A DNA stretch of 9,400 bases from Novosphingobium sp. GTDB lineage: Bacteria > Pseudomonadota > Alphaproteobacteria > Sphingomonadales > Sphingomonadaceae. Shown piece after piece: positions 6,974 to 9,400 of the stretch (its first letter is position 1; every line of letters begins with the position of its first letter). The notes under the pieces were generated by a model. It had not been told where the DNA came from, made no database searches, and was given only the letters and a program-made list of their open reading frames with translations. The DNA is taken from the NCBI GenBank assembly GCA_027490345.1, contig JAIXYF010000316.1, positions 1 to 9,400 on the forward strand. Reading direction: 5' to 3'. A program made the translations under genes and the position numbers.

Positions 6974-7672
6974 TCAGTGTTGCGGAAGCCCAGCGTTTTT
7001 GGCCTGGCTGAGGTTCTGGATCGTGGCGGAGACGCCGGGAATATCGATGCCGGTTTCACTGCTTTTTCCGGGCCCGTACCCGCTTTGCGGGCGATCGGGC
7101 ATCCTTGGCATGGCGCCTTCTCGATCGGGAAAACGATAGGGCTCCGCCATGTACTGCGGGGCCAGCAGCGGGCGGTGCTGCGGATCCTTGCGCTGTTCGC
7201 GGTTCGGGCCGCGATCGTGGTTGGCGCCTTCGTTGCGGCGTTGCTCGCGTACGCCCCATTCGGGGCGATAGGCGTTGTCGGATTGCGACTGCCACCGCTG
7301 GCGCTGACCATAGAAGGATCGGCCGCGATAGTGGTCGTCCCAGTAGGAACCGAACGTGAAAGTGGTCACGCCGACGCCCATGTTGGCGCCGATGCCACGG
7401 CGACGGCCATCGCGGCGCACGCGCAGGGCATTGCCCGCAATCCAGCCGCGGGTGCCCCGGTAAGTCACGTCGCACCAGGTCCAATCGCGCAAACAGCCAA
7501 GCACGCTCACCACAGCGCCGCGGCGCAGGGTGCGCACGCTGGGATAATCGCGCAGCGGCCCGGAATAGAGCCGTGCCGGGACCGAGACATAGCCCCGCAT
7601 GGTCTGCGCCGAGGCAGAGGCAAGTGGCACGGCAGTGGCGACGAGGGCCGCAAGAATGATGATCGAGCGCAT
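6974..7672 (-). CDS. Secreted SH3-like (SH3b) domain protein
   Basis: Exported protein of 232 residues. A Sec signal peptide (MRSIIILAALVATAVPLASASA, cleavage likely after A22) is followed by a bacterial SH3 domain at about 27-84. Its typical features are YVSVPARLYSGPLRDYPSVR, then the RGAVVSVLGC and DWTWCDVTYRGTRGWI strands, with cysteines 60 and 67 that could pair in the periplasm. The remaining 150 residues are low-complexity, rich in Arg, Gln, Asn, Pro and Gly, and probably disordered. Such SH3b proteins are thought to bind cell-wall or envelope components; no enzymatic motif is present. The ATG at 7672 has AAGGAG seven bases upstream. It lies 61 bases downstream of the DUF3309 gene on the same strand, with a small hairpin between them, so they may be co-transcribed or differentially processed. 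Confidence 0.85.
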   Translation of the reverse strand: MRSIIILAALVATAVPLASASAQTMRGYVSVPARLYSGPLRDYPSVRTLRRGAVVSVLGCLRDWTWCDVTYRGTRGWIAGNALRVRRDGRRRGIGANMGVGVTTFTFGSYWDDHYRGRSFYGQRQRWQSQSDNAYRPEWGVREQRRNEGANHDRGPNREQRKDPQHRPLLAPQYMAEPYRFPDREGAMPRMPDRPQSGYGPGKSSETGIDIPGVSATIQNLSQAKNAGLPQH

Positions 7673-7709
7673 GAAAGGGCTCCTTCTGCTCGGACAAGAA
7701 TGATTGGAA

Positions 7710-7728
7710 GCAGGCGATTTTCGCCCGC
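7710..7728 (-). terminator. Small hairpin between the DUF3309 and SH3-like genes
   Basis: On the minus-strand RNA, GCGGGCGA and UCGCCUGC form an eight-pair stem (one G-U) around an AAA loop, six bases after the DUF3309 stop. No U-run follows, so it is a weak attenuator or an mRNA-processing/stabilising element rather than a proven terminator. Confidence 0.3.
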
Positions 7729-7733
7729 AGCCG

Positions 7734-7898
7734 CTATATTCGGCCGGTCAGCAGCAGGATCACTACCACGATGAGGACGATCCCGATCACACTGACACCG
7801 CCAGTGCCATAGCCGTAGCCATAGCCGCCCAGCCGGCCGCTGAAGCCGCCCAGAAGAAAGATGACGAGTACGATTACGAGTATCAGGCCCAATGACAT
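7734..7898 (-). CDS. DUF3309-family mini membrane protein
   Basis: A 54-residue protein, read as MSLGLILVIVLVIFLLGG, a glycine/tyrosine-rich turn (GRLGGYGYGYGTGG, about 21-34) and a second hydrophobic stretch VSVIGIVLIVVVILLLTGRI. The two membrane helices joined by a Gly-Tyr loop and the ending LLLTGRI match the DUF3309 family, small hypothetical proteins common in proteobacteria, often in stress-related neighbourhoods; function is unknown. GGAGG lies six bases before the ATG. It lies 81 bases after the glycine-zipper lipoprotein and 61 bases before the SH3-like gene, all on the minus strand. The start and end are well defined, and the hydrophobic pattern excludes a chance frame. Confidence 0.85.
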   Translation of the reverse strand: MSLGLILVIVLVIFLLGGFSGRLGGYGYGYGTGGVSVIGIVLIVVVILLLTGRI

Positions 7899-7979
7899 GA
7901 AAGACCTCCGGTTTGGTCCGACTGGTCCGCTGTTTCGGGAACGATACGGACTGGGGAATGCAAGGCGGCTGTCGGCGTC

Positions 7980-8387
7980 TCAGCGGCAGCGCACGTCGCG
8001 CATGCGGTCAATTTCTCGGCCGGCTACACCGCCGAGAACAGCGCCAAGCACGGTGCCCAGCAGATCGGAGTTGCCTGGGGCAATTACGTTGCCCAGAACG
8101 CCGCCGGCGACTGCACCGACAACGAGGCCAGTCGTGCCATCCGAACGGCGACAATAGTAGCGGCCGTCCTGTCCGCGATAGATGCGTTCGTTGTCACCCA
8201 TCCGGCGCTCTTGGTAGCGGACTTGATCCTCGCGATGGTAGCGGTCTGCCTGATAGCCGCCGTAGCTGGGATCCGGGCGATTGTAATCGTAGCGGCTCCA
8301 CTGCGATTGCATGGGTTCTGTGCCCCCATATCCGGTGCAGCCGGCCAGAAGGCCAGTCGCGGCAAGACCAAGGAGGATGAGGCGCAT
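7980..8387 (-). CDS. Glycine-zipper 2TM lipoprotein (17 kDa surface antigen-like)
   Basis: Outer-membrane lipoprotein of 135 residues. It has a lipoprotein signal MRLILLGLAATGLLAGC with lipobox L14-A15-G16-C17, then a Tyr/Arg/Asp-rich linker (about 18-78), YYCRRSDGTTG, and a glycine zipper at about 87-124 (GLVVGAVAGGVLGN and LLGTVLGAVLGGVAG). This is the arrangement of the Rickettsia 17-kDa antigen/glycine-zipper 2TM domain, generally linked to envelope integrity. A TTG at 8405 extends the frame by six residues, but the ATG at 8387 gives a standard lipoprotein signal; neither has a convincing ribosome-binding site. It is the first of three small envelope genes on the minus strand. Signal, lipobox and zipper make the call firm, while the precise role is unknown. 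Confidence 0.88.
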   Translation of the reverse strand: MRLILLGLAATGLLAGCTGYGGTEPMQSQWSRYDYNRPDPSYGGYQADRYHREDQVRYQERRMGDNERIYRGQDGRYYCRRSDGTTGLVVGAVAGGVLGNVIAPGNSDLLGTVLGAVLGGVAGREIDRMRDVRCR

Positions 8388-9031
8388 GATGTGTTGTTCT
8401 AGCAAGCTGAGCCGGTGCGGGACGTTTCAGGCCGGGCAGGAAGCCTGGGCTGGATGCCGCATCGATCTTGTCGAATCTAGGCGGGGAGGGGGACGCACAA
8501 CAGGATCGGAAAGTACCCAGTCGGCTACTGTGCCGCAGTGCCGGTGCTCCGGTGCCAGCCAGAGTGGCAGCGTAGTTTCCGAGGGCAGACGCGGCGCTGC
8601 TTCGCCTACGCGCGACTGCTTGCAGAAGAGGCTGGTTCCCGCAGGAGCCGGCCTGCTTCGTCGCGATTGCACGAGCCGGTGACAAGACCGGCCGGTAATC
8701 GGCCGGGAACCGCCCTCTGCTGCCACGATCGAAACGATGAGCAGGCCTGCGCGCCTCCGGGGATCTGCGGCGCAGGCTGGAACAAGATCGGCCACGACAC
8801 CCGCAAGGGGATAGGCCGTGGCCACTAGCGTCGCGCAGATGGTTTACGGGGAGGGTGCCGATCTCTGAAGCTTACCCATGAACCAACTCCTTTGAAAAGC
8901 AGCATGGTGCTGCTGGCCAGACCAATCGAACAGGATGGGCCTGTGCTTGGCTTAACGCGCGGCGGGTCATGTGGGTCCCTTCAGCAGATAGGAACCTTGG
9001 TGGAGGGTTGTTTGGCCCCTGGCCGGGCTGC
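8388..9031. other. Stretch without a convincing gene, between nepR and the lipoprotein gene
   Basis: About 640 bases in which no frame shows recognisable protein families. The usual downstream neighbour of nepR, an ecfG sigma factor, is absent. On the minus strand a start codon at 8879 with a good AAAGGAG site opens an 11-codon frame, MGKLQRSAPSP, closed by TAA (8844-8846); the same frame then stays open to 8427. A second short minus-strand frame (8970 to 8872, 32 residues) overlaps that start. A 7-bp inverted repeat CCGGCCG-GTAAT-CGGCCGG lies at 8688-8706. The stretch must hold the promoter of the lipoprotein gene, but I could not identify it. Confidence 0.55.
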
Positions 9032-9250
9032 CTACTCGGCTTTGTCCGTGGCGATCCTGGCGAGCAGATCGAGCAATTCCTGGGGGACCGGCTCCTGCAT
9101 AACGGCATTGTAGTAGTCTCTGATATCCTTGCTCCACGCCGTGTCGGGCTGTGATCCAGCGTTTGTACCAGTAGCAAAACTGGGGGTAGCATTGGGCGCG
9201 GCCTTCCCCTTCGGTCGGGGAAACGCACCAAAGGATGGATCATTTACCAC
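9032..9250 (-). CDS. nepR: NepR-family anti-sigma factor
   Basis: A 72-residue cytosolic protein. Its C-terminal half WSKDIRDYYNAVMQEPVPQE followed by LLDLLARIA (39-67) fits the NepR core, in which two short helices flank the EPVP motif (here 53-56) and bind the EcfG sigma factor. The N-terminal 38 residues are Pro/Gly/Asn-rich and probably disordered, as in other NepR proteins. In alphaproteobacteria NepR holds EcfG inactive until the phosphorylated response regulator PhyR takes NepR away. The GTG at 9250 was chosen because it gives the family length and has AGGA eight bases upstream. The frame extends to a TTG at 9391, but that extension crosses the inverted repeat at 9328-9384. Neither ecfG nor phyR is seen beside it in the window, so it may be a second, orphan NepR or the neighbour genes may lie beyond the right edge. 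Confidence 0.8.
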   Translation of the reverse strand: MVNDPSFGAFPRPKGKAAPNATPSFATGTNAGSQPDTAWSKDIRDYYNAVMQEPVPQELLDLLARIATDKAE

Positions 9251-9327
9251 AAGTTGTATCCTACCGAGCGTTATGCCTTTTTGCCCCCCGTCAGCACCAA
9301 TGGCACAGATTCGAGGTTGTGATTTAA

Positions 9328-9384
9328 GGAGGGTTGGGGCTTCGTCGTAGTGACGAAGGAACGAAGATGAAGCCCCAACCCTCC
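9328..9384. repeat. Perfect 16-bp inverted repeat upstream of nepR
   Basis: GGAGGGTTGGGGCTTC (9328-9343) and its exact complement GAAGCCCCAACCCTCC (9369-9384) are separated by 25 bases. A second, competing 7-bp stem CTTCGTC-GTAGT-GACGAAG (9340-9358) overlaps the left arm. The right arm contains the start of a plus-strand frame. The repeat may be part of an insertion-sequence end that hides its own ribosome-binding site in a hairpin, or a dispersed palindrome. Confidence 0.75.
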
Positions 9385-9400
9385 AATACAAAATCGCCAG
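9367..9400 (+). CDS. Start of a plus-strand gene at the window edge, possibly IS3-family transposase OrfA
   Basis: Only eleven codons are visible: MKPQPSNTKSP. A strong ribosome-binding site (GAAGGA, six bases before the ATG) precedes them. The N-terminus resembles, from memory of the family, the first residues of OrfA proteins of IS3-type elements that continue with a conserved KDIRR and EEKIRIVLEGL region. That region lies outside the window, so the call rests on very little. If right, the left end of the element may be near 9320 (TGATTTAAGG), some 70 bases upstream of nepR. Translation would begin inside the right arm of a perfect hairpin, consistent with the low expression usual for transposases. 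Confidence 0.33.
   Translation, partial: MKPQPSNTKSP

Noticed and set aside
6797..7774. Plus-strand frame of 325 residues over the SH3-like gene
   Set aside because: The opposite frame has a signal peptide, an SH3 domain and a ribosome-binding site; this one is a shadow.
8872..9243. Minus-strand frame of 123 residues overlapping nepR
   Set aside because: It is Pro/Arg/Ser-rich and out of frame with the conserved EPVP motif of NepR.
1..9400. CRISPR array, tRNA, rRNA or known anti-phage system
   Set aside because: No regularly spaced direct repeats, no cloverleaf or rRNA sequence noticed, and no nuclease, reverse transcriptase, toxin or similar defence domain in any credible frame.

Overview
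The window is GC-rich DNA with the gene repertoire of an alphaproteobacterium, most likely a sphingomonad (Sphingomonadales). Supports are a NepR-type anti-sigma factor, which is specific to the alphaproteobacterial general stress response, a DUF3309-type mini membrane protein, a 17-kDa-antigen-like glycine-zipper lipoprotein and a NodT-type outer-membrane factor. The species cannot be fixed from sequence reading alone.

Layout. (1) 1-342, minus: the N-terminal part of a NodT/OprM-like efflux outer-membrane lipoprotein that runs off the left edge. 343-540 is a non-coding gap of about 200 bases. (2) 541-5501, minus: four genes with overlapping ends, read from high to low coordinates: a small b-type-cytochrome-like membrane protein, a membrane-anchored octahaem cytochrome c, a type II P-type cation ATPase and an AI-2E/PerM-family membrane protein. 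The junctions are TGATG, GTGATTGA and ATGA, so this is almost certainly one translationally coupled operon. (3) 5502-5794: divergent promoter region, then a single GNAT acetyltransferase on the plus strand (5795-6322). (4) 6323-6973: about 650 bases without an intact gene. It holds what looks like the severed N-terminus of an oleate hydratase gene (minus) and a perfect 12-bp inverted repeat. (5) 6974-8387, minus: three small envelope genes, namely a glycine-zipper lipoprotein, a DUF3309 protein and a secreted SH3-like protein. (6) 8388-9031: about 640 bases with no convincing gene. (7) 9032-9250, minus: an orphan nepR without the usual ecfG downstream. (8) 9328-9400: a perfect 16-bp inverted repeat and a plus-strand start codon with a good ribosome-binding site, possibly the left end of an IS3-like insertion sequence.

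How it may work together. The central operon pairs a quinol-facing b-haem protein and an eight-haem c-type cytochrome with an ion-pumping ATPase and a permease-like protein. This combination suggests envelope redox or ion homeostasis, and its ion and electron partners are unknown. The right half (NepR, glycine-zipper lipoprotein, DUF3309, SH3-like protein) has the flavour of a general-stress/envelope-stress neighbourhood. I found no convincing EcfG-type promoter (GGAAC, 16-17 bases, CGTT) upstream of these genes. The gene-poor stretches with gene fragments and a probable IS edge suggest past rearrangement in the right half.
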